Counted from the first letter of the stretch, positions 18,161 through 26,780 are shown. The stretch: DNA of 64,000 nucleotides from Marispirochaeta sp963667435 (GCA_963667435.1 OY763414.1:4216001-4280000); one strand, 5' to 3'. Notes: generated from the letters alone by a model not told the origin. Made by a program: numbers and translations.

Positions 18161-19597
18161 ATGATATCAGCAGTAGATATCCTCTCCTTCGACACTCAGT
18201 ATCAGGCACATCTGCCGACACCGGCAGATGTGAGCGGACCACCTTTCAGTGATTATCTGAACAGGGCCGAAGAGACCAGGCAGTCTGCTCAATTCTCCTC
18301 GGGACCGGAGGTGATGGAAAATTCCCGGACTTCTGAAAGTGTTTCGTCTGTGAATGCTTCAGACGGAGAGCAGCATGCTATCTCTGGAGAGAATCTGGAG
18401 AAAACGGCTTCAGCGGAAAAAGATACATCAGAGGTCTCCTCTGCAACGGTGAAGCAGACAAAAAGTGACGGCCCGGATAAACGGGAAAAATCTTCTGGAA
18501 ATGCTCAGGAGAATTCACGTAATGAAGGTTCTGAAACCGATGGTACAGCCGGCAGAAACGCAGTAAAAAACAAGTTGTCAAAAAACTCTGCGGATTCCGC
18601 TTCAGGTGTGTCGCTGAAAAACTTGAAAACCGACCACAATCTCATTACAGACGAACTTTCGGCTGGAGAGAAGAAGACTGATGCGGTCAAGGCGGAGGCT
18701 GCCGATTCGGTGTTGTCGCCTGATTCAGTCAAGTCAGAAAATGAGCTTTTTCAGTCTGAAAATGTTTCGGCCTCCGGAGCTTCAGCAGATGCTTCCAGTC
18801 AGTGGATGAAAACCGGGAAGTCTGATGAAGCGGTGAGTGATGGTAAGACCACTGCACTTGCTGCAGACATAATAAGTGATGCCAGGCAGAAAGGTGCGGA
18901 TAAGCAAAAGGCTGCTCAGGCCAAAGGGCCGGAGATCAAAGTTGTGGATCTTCGCGAAAAAAAGACATCATCACTTAAAGATGCTGTTGTGAGGATGCGG
19001 AATGGGCAGGCGCGTCAGGAAGGTGCTGAATCGAAGGAGAGCGGCTCTATCCCTCTGCGTTCAGAAGGAGACAGTTCTTTTCGCGATCAGGTCCTCGTTA
19101 TTGGTACTGATTCCTCGAGAGAAGATTCTTCAACACTGAAAAATTTTGATACAACTTCCCGTGCGGCGGGAGAACTTTCCCGGGCCCTCAGGGATGGGGG
19201 TAACAGTGAGATCCTCAAAAAAGCCCAGTTCATGCTGAAGGACCAGGATCAGGGTGAAATCAAGCTTATTCTTAAACCGGAAAAACTGGGAGAAGTAAGA
19301 ATCCGACTTAATCTGAACGATAAGCATATAGGCGGGCGGATAATTGTCGAAAATAGTAGTGTACGGGAAGTTTTTCAGGAAAACATGGAACAACTTAACC
19401 GCACTTTCAGGGAGCACGGTTTTCAGACCGCAGGTCTTGAAGTAAGCGTCGGCGGCCGCGACGGGCGTAATGCCGGACAACAGGGCAGGGATTCCAGTCA
19501 GGTATCCTCCCGTCGGGTGAGCGAAGTTTTTGATGAACAGGTTCCCAGGATTGATTCGGATATTTTTTCCGACAGCCGGGTGAATGTTTACATATAG
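18161..19597 (+). CDS. fliK: Flagellar hook-length control protein FliK (FlbC)
   Basis: FliK acts as the hook-length ruler and triggers the switch of export specificity. The 478-residue protein has a long low-complexity Ser/Lys/Glu/Ala-rich N-terminal two thirds, as expected for an extended ruler. The conserved C-terminal FliK domain follows (about 350-440: GEIKLILKPEKLGEVRIRLNL, then MEQLNRTFREHGFQTAGLEV). The N-terminal part would evolve fast, so only the last third supports family membership. Position before flgD agrees. Confidence 0.92.
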   Translation: MISAVDILSFDTQYQAHLPTPADVSGPPFSDYLNRAEETRQSAQFSSGPEVMENSRTSESVSSVNASDGEQHAISGENLEKTASAEKDTSEVSSATVKQTKSDGPDKREKSSGNAQENSRNEGSETDGTAGRNAVKNKLSKNSADSASGVSLKNLKTDHNLITDELSAGEKKTDAVKAEAADSVLSPDSVKSENELFQSENVSASGASADASSQWMKTGKSDEAVSDGKTTALAADIISDARQKGADKQKAAQAKGPEIKVVDLREKKTSSLKDAVVRMRNGQARQEGAESKESGSIPLRSEGDSSFRDQVLVIGTDSSREDSSTLKNFDTTSRAAGELSRALRDGGNSEILKKAQFMLKDQDQGEIKLILKPEKLGEVRIRLNLNDKHIGGRIIVENSSVREVFQENMEQLNRTFREHGFQTAGLEVSVGGRDGRNAGQQGRDSSQVSSRRVSEVFDEQVPRIDSDIFSDSRVNVYI

Positions 19598-19607
19598 GAG
19601 AGTAGCT

Positions 19608-20042
19608 GTGGATTTATCTACCACAATGAATGCAGGCGAAAAAGCCCAGACCCAGATGCAGGTGGATATGCTCAACAAGATGGTCAATCAGGGAAGGCAG
19701 TCCAAACAGGAGCTGGATAAGGACGATTTTATGAAAATCCTGATTACCCAGCTTACCCATCAGGATCCTACCGAGCCCATGAAAGACAAAGAGTTCATCG
19801 CCCAGATGGCGCAGTTCTCTACCCTTGAGCAGATGACCAATATGGCAACTTCTTTCAGTCAGCTTTCCGGGGTTATGGCTTCTGCCAAGGCAATGAATAC
19901 CCTCGGCCGGGAAGTTGAGATCGTCTCCGGTGAAGAGACGGTTCAGGGCACTGTGGAAGCGGTATCTGGGAAGGAGTTTCCCCAGGTTCTGGTTAACGGC
20001 CGCTATTATGATGTTAATGATATCGCAAAGGTAATGCGCTAG
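19608..20042 (+). CDS. flgD: Flagellar hook assembly protein FlgD
   Basis: FlgD caps the growing hook. GTG 19608 is preferred because AGGAG is at 19596-19600, overlapping the fliK stop. The 144-residue protein carries the core FlgD motif (LDKDDFMKILITQLTHQDP, then DKEFIAQMAQFSTLEQMTNM) and a short beta-rich tail. It lacks the larger C-terminal Ig/TUDOR domains seen in enterobacterial FlgD, which is common in spirochaetes. Confidence 0.94.
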   Translation: MDLSTTMNAGEKAQTQMQVDMLNKMVNQGRQSKQELDKDDFMKILITQLTHQDPTEPMKDKEFIAQMAQFSTLEQMTNMATSFSQLSGVMASAKAMNTLGREVEIVSGEETVQGTVEAVSGKEFPQVLVNGRYYDVNDIAKVMR

Positions 20043-20056
20043 GAGGATACTGATAT

Positions 20057-21451
20057 ATGATGCGATCACTTTATGCCGGTGTATCCGGTCTGCAGAATCA
20101 CCAGACTCGTATGGATGTTATTGGAAATAATATTTCCAACGTCAATACCATCGGGTTTAAAAAGGGAAGGGTAAACTTCCAGGATATGCTCTCTCAGACC
20201 ATGTCCGGCGCAGCCCGTCCTACTGAAGATCTTGGAGGGGTTAACCCCAAGCAGGTCGGTCTCGGGATGACTGTAGCCTCAATTGATACCATCCATACCC
20301 AGGGGTCTCTGCAGACCACCGGGGTTATGACTGATGTGGCAATTCAGGGCAACGGGTTCTTTGTGATGAAAAACGGAGACAAGGAATTCTTTACCCGGGC
20401 AGGAGCATTCGGTATCGATGAAACGGGGCTCCTGGTTAATCCCGCCAACGGATTGAAGGTTCAGGGTTGGATGGCTCAGCAGGTTGAGGGTACAACGATT
20501 CTCAACACCGCTGCTGATGTTGGGGATATAACTATTCCCGTGGGTGGAAAAGACCCTGCTTCTGCAACATCTGAGGTAAGCCTTGCATGTAACCTTGATA
20601 AAAGAACAACAGAGATTCCTCCCGGAGCAGGTCCTGCTCAGACACTGGAGAATACCTGGACCATCGATAAGACCATCTACGACAGTTTCGGTAACACCCA
20701 CACCATGCGTATAAATTTCACCAAAGCCGTGGGACAGCCCAACAGCTGGGATGCGGTGGTAACCCTGGATCCCGATGAAAACGGTGTGGATACTGCCAAT
20801 ACTATTACCGAGATCGGTGCTGAAAATAACGGTGATGCCACCTTTACGGTTAATTTCAATAACCTCGGAACCCTGGAAAGTGCTAATGATGCTCAGGGTG
20901 ATCAGATCAACACCGGAAACCTTCAGGTGCCTATAACCTTTGATGTTCCCAATGCAAATCCTACGGCAGCTGGAGAAGTTCTGCGTCAGACCTTCAATCT
21001 GAACCTTGGTGAGGTTGGAAGTGTGGTCAATTCCATGACCCAGTTTGCGGAAAAAAGCTCCACCAAGGCATTCAGTCAGAACGGTTATCCCATGGGGTAC
21101 CTTGAAAGCTTCAAGATTGACCAGTCCGGAATGATTACCGGTGTTTATTCCAACGGTACCAACCGGACCATAGCTCAGGTTGCTCTGGCCAGTTTTACCA
21201 ATCCCGGCGGGCTTGAAAAAGCGGGGGAAAGTACCTACGTGGTAACCAATAACTCTGGTTTTGCGAACATTTCCGCCAGCGGGGTTGCGGGAAAGGGAAA
21301 GTTCATAGCTGGAGCACTGGAGATGAGTAACGTTGATCTTGCAGAACAGTTTACCGATATGATTGTAACCCAGCGGGGTTTTCAGTCCAACAGCAAAACC
21401 ATTCAGACCTCCGACCAGATGCTGCAGGAGCTTTTGACCTTAAAGCGTTAA
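20057..21451 (+). CDS. flgE: Flagellar hook protein FlgE with lysinoalanine Lys/Cys pair
   Basis: FlgE forms the hook. The N terminus (MMRSLYAGVSGLQNHQTRMD) and C-terminal helix (TDMIVTQRGFQSNSKTIQTSD) are the axial-protein signatures. The protein has a single cysteine, Cys178 (codon 20588-20590), and Lys165 (codon 20549-20551). As I recall, these are the residue numbers of the self-catalysed lysinoalanine cross-link described in Treponema denticola FlgE. A covalently linked hook is therefore predicted. Length 464 residues is typical of treponemes. AGGAGG lies at 20041-20046. Confidence 0.97.
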   Translation: MMRSLYAGVSGLQNHQTRMDVIGNNISNVNTIGFKKGRVNFQDMLSQTMSGAARPTEDLGGVNPKQVGLGMTVASIDTIHTQGSLQTTGVMTDVAIQGNGFFVMKNGDKEFFTRAGAFGIDETGLLVNPANGLKVQGWMAQQVEGTTILNTAADVGDITIPVGGKDPASATSEVSLACNLDKRTTEIPPGAGPAQTLENTWTIDKTIYDSFGNTHTMRINFTKAVGQPNSWDAVVTLDPDENGVDTANTITEIGAENNGDATFTVNFNNLGTLESANDAQGDQINTGNLQVPITFDVPNANPTAAGEVLRQTFNLNLGEVGSVVNSMTQFAEKSSTKAFSQNGYPMGYLESFKIDQSGMITGVYSNGTNRTIAQVALASFTNPGGLEKAGESTYVVTNNSGFANISASGVAGKGKFIAGALEMSNVDLAEQFTDMIVTQRGFQSNSKTIQTSDQMLQELLTLKR

Positions 21452-21472
21452 GGGGTTAGAATAGGGGCGTAA

Positions 21473-21670
21473 ATGATTGAAGTGAGCAGGCTTGATGGGA
21501 CAGTATACTGGGTTAATCCCCATCAGATAGAATACATCGAAGCCAATCCTGATACGACCCTGATAATGTTGTCGGGTAAACGGCTGGTGGTCCGGGAGGA
21601 CTACCAGACCGTTTTTGCGTCTATACTGGACTATCGCCGGCAGATTGGGGCATTCAAAAATGAGGAGTAG
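21473..21670 (+). CDS. flbD: Flagellar protein FlbD
   Basis: Short (65 residues) FlbD-family protein of spirochaete and some Gram-positive flagellar operons. The pattern MIEVSRLDGTVYWVNPHQIEYIEANPDTTLIMLSG is split by conserved positions typical of the family (start IEVxRLDG, then NPxxIEYIExxPDT). Its exact role is unknown. It sits between flgE and motA, the standard place, with a 6-base gap to motA. Confidence 0.93.
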   Translation: MIEVSRLDGTVYWVNPHQIEYIEANPDTTLIMLSGKRLVVREDYQTVFASILDYRRQIGAFKNEE

Positions 21671-21676
21671 CCTTTA

Positions 21677-22459
21677 ATGGATTTAGGAACGATACTTGGT
21701 GTGGTTCTCGGGTTCGTAATGATCCTGATGTCCGTCCTTACCTCCGGGGGTGCCCTGGGATCCTATATAGACATTCCTTCTATCTTCATGGTTGTGGGCG
21801 GTTCTTTTGCCGCACTGATGGTTTCCAACCCCCTGTCGAGGGTTTTAGGAATGATGAAGTTTGTCAACATTGCCCTGAATGTGCCCAACTGGGGAGAAGA
21901 GGCTATTATATCCACCCTGGTGAACTTTTCTGAAAAAGCCCGCCGGGAGGGACTGCTTGCTCTTGAGGATGATCTTGAGGAAGTTGATCAGGAATTCATG
22001 AAGAAAGGTATTCAGCTGGTTGTTGACGGTACGGATCCTGAAATCATTAAGAGCCTGCTGTACAATGAGCTGAATCAGATTAATGAACGTCATTCAGACG
22101 GAATCAAGATTTTTGACGACTGGGGTAAATACGCTCCTGCTTTTGGTATGATCGGTACCCTCGCGGGGCTTATTGCCATGCTTGCCAACCTTAATGATGC
22201 GGACTCTATTGGATCCGGTATGGCGCTTGCCCTTATTACAACCATGTATGGTGCTATTGTTGCAAACCTGATACTGGTACCCATAAAAGGAAAACTGGAA
22301 GACCGGGATAAAATTGAAACCCTGGTCAAGGAAATAATGATCGAAGGAATTCTCTCGATACAGTCAGGAGATAACCCGCGGATACTGGAAGTGAAGCTTC
22401 TAAGTTTTCTGCCTCCTTCACGACGTGAAGCGATCATGGCGGAATCGGCGGCGGAGTAG
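21677..22459 (+). CDS. motA: Flagellar motor stator protein MotA
   Basis: Proton-channel stator subunit that contacts FliG. The 260-residue protein has four membrane helices, two near the N terminus and two around 150-205 (GKYAPAFGMIGTLAGLIAML, then MALALITTMYGAIVANLILV), with the large cytoplasmic loop between. Proline-containing motifs of the third and fourth helices are conserved. It is followed 6 bases later by motB. Confidence 0.96.
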   Translation: MDLGTILGVVLGFVMILMSVLTSGGALGSYIDIPSIFMVVGGSFAALMVSNPLSRVLGMMKFVNIALNVPNWGEEAIISTLVNFSEKARREGLLALEDDLEEVDQEFMKKGIQLVVDGTDPEIIKSLLYNELNQINERHSDGIKIFDDWGKYAPAFGMIGTLAGLIAMLANLNDADSIGSGMALALITTMYGAIVANLILVPIKGKLEDRDKIETLVKEIMIEGILSIQSGDNPRILEVKLLSFLPPSRREAIMAESAAE

Positions 22460-22465
22460 AGTAGT

Positions 22466-23191
22466 ATGCCTGCACCAAAGAAGTGTAAAAAATGTCCTCC
22501 CGAAGGTGCTGCGGACTGGATGCTCACCTATGGTGACATGGTTACTCTGCTGCTTACCTTCTTCGTTATGATGTATACCACCGCCGAAGTGGATGGTTCT
22601 CAGCTTAAGCTGATCCTTGCCGCTTTTTCCGGTCTTGGTGTGCTTGAGGGCGGCAATACCCTGCAGGCGGGAGAGCTTGCGGAGCTGGGGAACAACATCA
22701 TGTCCCTGCCTTCCATGGACAAAGGGCGGGCGCTGGATAAGGCAAGGAAACTTGCCATAAGCCAGTTCCAGCCGGAGATAAAGAGCAAGAAAGTGAGGAT
22801 AACCGAGGATGAAAGGGGGCTGATTATCAGTCTCGCCGCAGACTCGTTTTTCCGGCCGGCTTCTGCGGAGATTGATATAGACAATACCCGTGAAACGCTG
22901 CAAAAGGTTTCGCGGTTGCTGATATCGCTGGAGGACAGAAAATTCCGGATTGAAGGGCATACTGATTCGATGGCCACCGATCCGGATGGAGAGTGGCCGA
23001 CAAACTGGGAACTTTCTTCCGCCCGTTCTGTGAATACTCTGAAATACCTGTTGCAGTACGGTGTTCCTGAGAAGCAGTTTCAGGTTGCGGGATTTGCAGA
23101 TACTGTACCTCTTGCCAGTAATGATACACCCGAGGGCAGGGCGTATAACCGTCGGATTGATATAGTTATTTTGACTGACGGTCATCTTTGA
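22466..23191 (+). CDS. motB: Flagellar motor stator protein MotB
   Basis: Peptidoglycan-anchored stator subunit. The single transmembrane helix (about 18-38) carries the ion-binding aspartate Asp24 in the sequence TYGDMVTLLLTFFVMM. The C-terminal OmpA-like peptidoglycan-binding domain is clear (IEGHTDSMATD, then NWELSSARSVNTLKYLLQYG and GRAYNRRIDIVIL). 241 residues. The 88-base gap to fliL (23192-23279) is the longest since hslU; I saw no firm promoter or terminator in it. Confidence 0.96.
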   Translation: MPAPKKCKKCPPEGAADWMLTYGDMVTLLLTFFVMMYTTAEVDGSQLKLILAAFSGLGVLEGGNTLQAGELAELGNNIMSLPSMDKGRALDKARKLAISQFQPEIKSKKVRITEDERGLIISLAADSFFRPASAEIDIDNTRETLQKVSRLLISLEDRKFRIEGHTDSMATDPDGEWPTNWELSSARSVNTLKYLLQYGVPEKQFQVAGFADTVPLASNDTPEGRAYNRRIDIVILTDGHL

Positions 23192-23279
23192 TTTCTGAGG
23201 GTTTGCACAAGGGACCCATATTTGATATTTTTTTGATGGACAGTGCCGGTATAAACCGGCGGTCCGGGAGATAATGTGT

Positions 23280-23834
23280 ATGGCAGACGATGATGTAGTA
23301 TTCGGTGATGACGACGTCACCGGCGGTGCGGAACCCGACGGGGGAGGCCGCGGCGGTTTTCTTCCTGAGATACTTATCAAAATCCTCAAGCTGGTCGCCA
23401 TGGGTCTGGCTGCGATTATCTTTATAGTAACTGTTGTTGTAATAACAATGCAGATACTTAACCGGGGAAGCGCCCAGCAGGCTCTACCGGCAATCTCCGA
23501 AGAGTATGAGGGTGAAGAACCTATTCTTCAGTGGTGGGATGGTATAGAAGAAATCCGTACCCGTACCAGTGATGCCGAGCCGCTTACGGTAATCGTGAAA
23601 GTAAAAATAGGCTACGAGAAGGACAACAAGACCATCCTGACCGAACTCAACGACCGACAGGCTCCGCTGCAGGCTCGTATTCGATCCTTTTTCAGCAAAA
23701 AGACCGCAGCCGAGCTGACGCCAAGGCATGAGGCGCAGATTACCAGTGAACTGAAAACCCTGGTCAATGATTCTATGACGGGACCGAATATAGATCAGGT
23801 TATCATAATGGATATGCAGATTCTGGACTTCTAA
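23280..23834 (+). CDS. fliL: Flagellar basal body-associated protein FliL
   Basis: FliL is a membrane protein that supports stator function. I choose ATG 23280 (MADDDVVFG), 9 bases after GGGAG at 23266-23270; an ATG two codons earlier leaves only 3 bases. The protein has an acidic Gly-rich N terminus, one transmembrane helix (about 38-60, LVAMGLAAIIFIVTVVVITM) and a periplasmic domain that ends VIIMDMQILDF. About 184 residues. Position before fliM agrees. Confidence 0.91.
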   Translation: MADDDVVFGDDDVTGGAEPDGGGRGGFLPEILIKILKLVAMGLAAIIFIVTVVVITMQILNRGSAQQALPAISEEYEGEEPILQWWDGIEEIRTRTSDAEPLTVIVKVKIGYEKDNKTILTELNDRQAPLQARIRSFFSKKTAAELTPRHEAQITSELKTLVNDSMTGPNIDQVIIMDMQILDF

Positions 23835-23843
23835 GGATAGGGA

Positions 23844-24869
23844 ATGAACGAAGTACTTTCCCAGGACGAAATTGATCAGCTGTTAACAGCAATTTCGACG
23901 GGGGATATCGAAAGCGAAGAGGTCTCACAGGCTACTGATCAGCGTAAGATCAAAATCTATGATTTCAAGCGCCCGGACAAGTTCTCCAAGGAACAGATTC
24001 GTACCGTTTCAATCATGCACGAGACCTTTGCCCGTCTTACAACAACTGCTCTTTCCGCTCAGCTTCGCAGTATGGTTCATGTTCATGTTGCATCTGTAGA
24101 CCAGCTGACTTATGAGGAGTTTATCCGTTCAATTCCCAATCCGACTACACTGGGCATAATCAACATGGACCCTCTTAAGGGATCAGCCGTGCTGGAAATA
24201 GATCCTGCCATTACCTTTTCTATAATCGACCGTCTCTTTGGGGGGCAGGGTGAAGGGACCAAGGTTCAACGTGACCTGTCGGATATTGAACAGTCGGTCA
24301 TGGAAGGCATTATAGTCAGGATTCTGGGAAATCTGAGGGAAGCATGGAGTCAGGTGATAGACCTTCGGCCCCGGCTGGGACAGATTGAAACCAATCCTCA
24401 GTTTGCCCAGATTGTTCCTCCTACGGAAATGGTTGTTCTGGTTACTCTCGAAACTAAGGTCGGAGAAGTGGAAGGTATGATGAATTTCTGTATTCCTTAC
24501 CTGACCATTGAGCCGATTATTTCCAAGCTTTCCGCTCAATATATGTATTCAACGGTACGCTCCGGAGCTACAACGGAGAACTTAAATATAATCAAGGAAC
24601 GGCTTTCCACCGTACAGGTGAATGTCGTTGCGGAAATCGGCAGTATTAATCTTACTGTCCGTGATGTGCTTTCCCTGCGAAGCGGTGATGTGATCCGTCT
24701 GCAGGATACCAGGACCGGAGACCCCATGGTTCTCAAGATTGGTAACAGAAAAAAATTCATGTGCAGGCCTGGTCTTGTTGGGAATAAGGTGGCGGTTCAG
24801 ATAACCCAGAAGCTCGAAGATGTCGAAAAAGAAGAATTCGAAGAGCTTGCCGTCGAAGGAGAAGAGTAG
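23844..24869 (+). CDS. fliM: Flagellar motor switch protein FliM
   Basis: C-ring switch protein that binds CheY-P. The N-terminal CheY-P docking peptide MNEVLSQDEIDQLLTAI is intact. It is followed by the FliG-binding CheC-like domain (residues about 45-230, including GSAVLEIDPAITFSIIDRLFGG) and the C-terminal SpoA domain (VNVVAEIGSINLTVRDVLSL). 341 residues, typical length. Two bases separate its stop from fliY. Confidence 0.97.
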   Translation: MNEVLSQDEIDQLLTAISTGDIESEEVSQATDQRKIKIYDFKRPDKFSKEQIRTVSIMHETFARLTTTALSAQLRSMVHVHVASVDQLTYEEFIRSIPNPTTLGIINMDPLKGSAVLEIDPAITFSIIDRLFGGQGEGTKVQRDLSDIEQSVMEGIIVRILGNLREAWSQVIDLRPRLGQIETNPQFAQIVPPTEMVVLVTLETKVGEVEGMMNFCIPYLTIEPIISKLSAQYMYSTVRSGATTENLNIIKERLSTVQVNVVAEIGSINLTVRDVLSLRSGDVIRLQDTRTGDPMVLKIGNRKKFMCRPGLVGNKVAVQITQKLEDVEKEEFEELAVEGEE

Positions 24870-24871
24870 TC

Positions 24872-25972
24872 ATGAGTGATGGTTCATTATCGCAAGACGA
24901 AATAGATGCATTGCTGTCGGGCGGCGGCGGATTTGATTTTGGTGGAGAACCCTCGGGAGGACAGTCGTCAGGAAGCGGATTGTCTCAGGAACAGCAGATG
25001 GAGTTTGCGTCAAAGCTATCCGGTGCGGTTTCCAGTCAGGCATCTAATCTGTCCGGTATAGTCGGAAAAACGGTAACCATCGGTCAGCCGGAAGTTGAAC
25101 TCACCAACCGGGAAGGGTTTGTTGAAACGGCTCCAGATGAAATGGTGGTAACACGCATAGATTTTACTGAAGGCATTGTAGGAGAACACATGTATGTCAT
25201 GCCCTCCAACCTTGCCACAATGGTCGCTCAGATGATGATGGGGCAGGAAGAGATCGAGCTTGATGATGCTGCGCTTTCTGCACTCTCTGAAGCGGGGAAT
25301 ACCCTTGCCGGGGCAATTACCACTTTTCTTGGTGATTCTGTTGGAAAAACAGTTATGACATCTCCGGGAGAGACAGAGAAAGTCCTTAAGGCCAATCTGA
25401 CTCTCCCTGCGGAAGGCTTTGTTCGGGTAACTTATCCGGTAACCATTGAAGGTGAGAAGCCTTCTCAGTTAATGGAAATTTTTTCTCTTGCTGCTGTCAA
25501 TGAGGTTGTAAAACCGCCTGCACAGCAGGCGGCACCTCAGGCTCCGCCGCAGGCACCACCCATGGGAGGAGGAATGGACCCTATGGCTGCTATGATGGGA
25601 CAACCCGCCGGTGGCGGTTACCAGAACCCTATGCAGGGGGGAATGGGTATGGGACCGAATGTTCAGTCGGTACAGTTTCCAAACTTATATCCCCAGGCCG
25701 CTGCGGGAGATCAGGGAAATATAGGCCTTCTCATGGATGTCTATATGGAGATGACCGTAGAGCTGGGGCGAACAAAACGGCTTATCCGTGAAATACTCGG
25801 TATGGGTGAAGGAACAATCATCGAGCTGGACAAACTTGCCGGTGAACCGGTGGATATCCTGGTGAACCATAAGCTTATCGCCAAGGGCGAGGTTGTGGTT
25901 ATAGATGAAAACTTCGGTGTTCGTGTTACCGAGATCGTTTCGCCCATGGAAAGGATGTCGGACCTGACTTAG
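24872..25972 (+). CDS. fliY: Flagellar motor switch protein FliY (CheC-like plus FliN domains)
   Basis: Spirochaete/Firmicute-type FliN with an extra middle domain. Residues 5-16 (SLSQDEIDALLS) repeat the CheY-P docking peptide found in FliM. The middle CheC-like domain contains Ser136-x3-Glu140-x2-Asn143, matching the CheY-P phosphatase motif [DS]xxxExxN; I could not find a second copy. A Pro/Gln/Met/Gly-rich linker (about 210-260) leads to the C-terminal SpoA/FliN domain (VTELGRTKRLIREILGMGEG and FGVRVTEIVSP). 366 residues. A dephosphorylation role is inferred from the motif. Confidence 0.94.
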   Translation: MSDGSLSQDEIDALLSGGGGFDFGGEPSGGQSSGSGLSQEQQMEFASKLSGAVSSQASNLSGIVGKTVTIGQPEVELTNREGFVETAPDEMVVTRIDFTEGIVGEHMYVMPSNLATMVAQMMMGQEEIELDDAALSALSEAGNTLAGAITTFLGDSVGKTVMTSPGETEKVLKANLTLPAEGFVRVTYPVTIEGEKPSQLMEIFSLAAVNEVVKPPAQQAAPQAPPQAPPMGGGMDPMAAMMGQPAGGGYQNPMQGGMGMGPNVQSVQFPNLYPQAAAGDQGNIGLLMDVYMEMTVELGRTKRLIREILGMGEGTIIELDKLAGEPVDILVNHKLIAKGEVVVIDENFGVRVTEIVSPMERMSDLT

Positions 25973-26001
25973 TGTAATTTCTAAAAAGGGAGCTTTATAA
26001 A

Positions 26002-26010
26002 TGGTATAAT
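26002..26010 (+). promoter_or_regulatory. Extended -10 promoter candidate before fliO
   Basis: TGG at 26002-26004 directly precedes a perfect TATAAT at 26005-26010, an extended -10 element of the sigma-70 type. The -35 position (25982-25987, TAAAAA) is poor, as is usual for extended -10 promoters. Transcription would start near 26017, giving a leader of about 180 bases before fliO. It lies in the 223-base gap after fliY. Confidence 0.55.
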
Positions 26011-26044
26011 TTGGCCAGGTCCAGGTGAAAAGATTTTCAAGTTA

Positions 26045-26095
26045 CCGCAACCTCTTGTATTATCAAGAGTTGAGGATTGCGGGAACTCTTGATAA
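26045..26095 (+). promoter_or_regulatory. Two mutually exclusive hairpins in the fliO leader
   Basis: Hairpin A pairs CCGCAACCTC (26045-26054) with GAGGATTGCGG (26072-26082), with one bulged base. Hairpin B pairs TTATCAAGAGTT (26060-26071) perfectly with AACTCTTGATAA (26084-26095). Each stem uses the loop of the other; linkers of 0 and 1 base make a full pseudoknot unlikely. The two folds should therefore compete, as in an attenuator or riboswitch-like element. Hairpin B also covers part of the ribosome site of the 12-codon reading frame that follows. Neither stem has a T tail, so control of translation or RNA stability fits better than termination. Confidence 0.5.
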
Positions 26096-26103
26096 GGAAC
26101 GAT

Positions 26104-26142
26104 ATGGCTAAAGGTTTGTTTTTAGAGCTTTTCCTGATATAG
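26104..26142 (+). CDS. Possible 12-residue leader peptide
   Basis: ATG 26104 opens a reading frame MAKGLFLELFLI that stops at TAG 26140-26142. AAGGA at 26094-26098 gives a ribosome site with a 5-base spacer. The first two bases of that site lie in the 3' arm of hairpin B. The peptide is rich in Leu and Phe. It could be a leader peptide that couples translation to the folding of the upstream hairpins, but an open frame this short may occur by chance. Confidence 0.3.
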   Translation: MAKGLFLELFLI

Positions 26143-26195
26143 ACAAATCGCATTTTTGCTGGTAGGCTTAATGCATAACGTCTCTGGGGGGGACA

Positions 26196-26780
26196 TTGAA
26201 AAAAACGGCGCTAGTACTGGTGCTGCTGACGGCTTTGGTAGGTAGTCTTGCAGCACAGGAAGCGGCAGATACCGTAACACCGCAGACTGAGGCAGACATT
26301 GTCTTTGGTACATCTCAGTCTGACACCGGACAACCCGGGCCTGAGCCTGTTGCAGGGCTTTCAGTCTGGAGTTTTGTCTCCATGGTGCTTGTTCTCGGCG
26401 GTGTAGTGGCGGCAATTTACGGACTATTTTATCTCCTGAAAAGAATGTCCGGTCGAAATTTGCCTGACAACGATCTCATTCGAATCGTCTCTACAAAATC
26501 CCTCTCCAGTACCCGCGGGGTACATCTTTTGTCCCTGGGGAAACGGTACCTCCTTGTCGGATCAGCTGAGAATAGTGTGAATCTGATAGCCGAAATTGAT
26601 GACAAGGAAACCCGTGATGAAATTGATCTTTTTCTTGCCCGGGAAGAACCATCTGAAAAAAGAAATTTCAGAACTCTCATCGGGGGACTCCTGAGTGGAG
26701 GTAAGGAAGGGGAAAATAGTTCTGTTTCAAGCAGTACTGCTTTCCTTAAAAACCAGGGCTCAAGAATAAAAGATCTCTAG
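26196..26780 (+). CDS. fliO: Flagellar biosynthesis protein FliO (FliZ)
   Basis: Scaffold protein for assembly of the FliPQR export gate. TTG 26196 is the likely start, 3 bases after a run of seven G (26186-26192). The product begins with a signal-like sequence (KKTALVLVLLTALVGSLAAQ), then a short acidic linker, a transmembrane helix (about 51-72, VWSFVSMVLVLGGVVAAIYGL) and the cytoplasmic FliO domain (IRIVSTKSLSSTRGVHLLSLG). 194 residues. An N-terminal signal peptide before FliO is seen in other spirochaetes too. Confidence 0.88.
   Translation: MKKTALVLVLLTALVGSLAAQEAADTVTPQTEADIVFGTSQSDTGQPGPEPVAGLSVWSFVSMVLVLGGVVAAIYGLFYLLKRMSGRNLPDNDLIRIVSTKSLSSTRGVHLLSLGKRYLLVGSAENSVNLIAEIDDKETRDEIDLFLAREEPSEKRNFRTLIGGLLSGGKEGENSSVSSSTAFLKNQGSRIKDL

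Noticed and set aside
23192..23279. Promoter in the motB-fliL gap
   Set aside because: TTGCAC is present but no -10 box lies at an acceptable distance.
26109..26140. Possible sigma-28 promoter (TAAA and CCTGATAT)
   Set aside because: The spacing is about 20 bases instead of 15-16 and the -10 lacks the GCCGATAA core.
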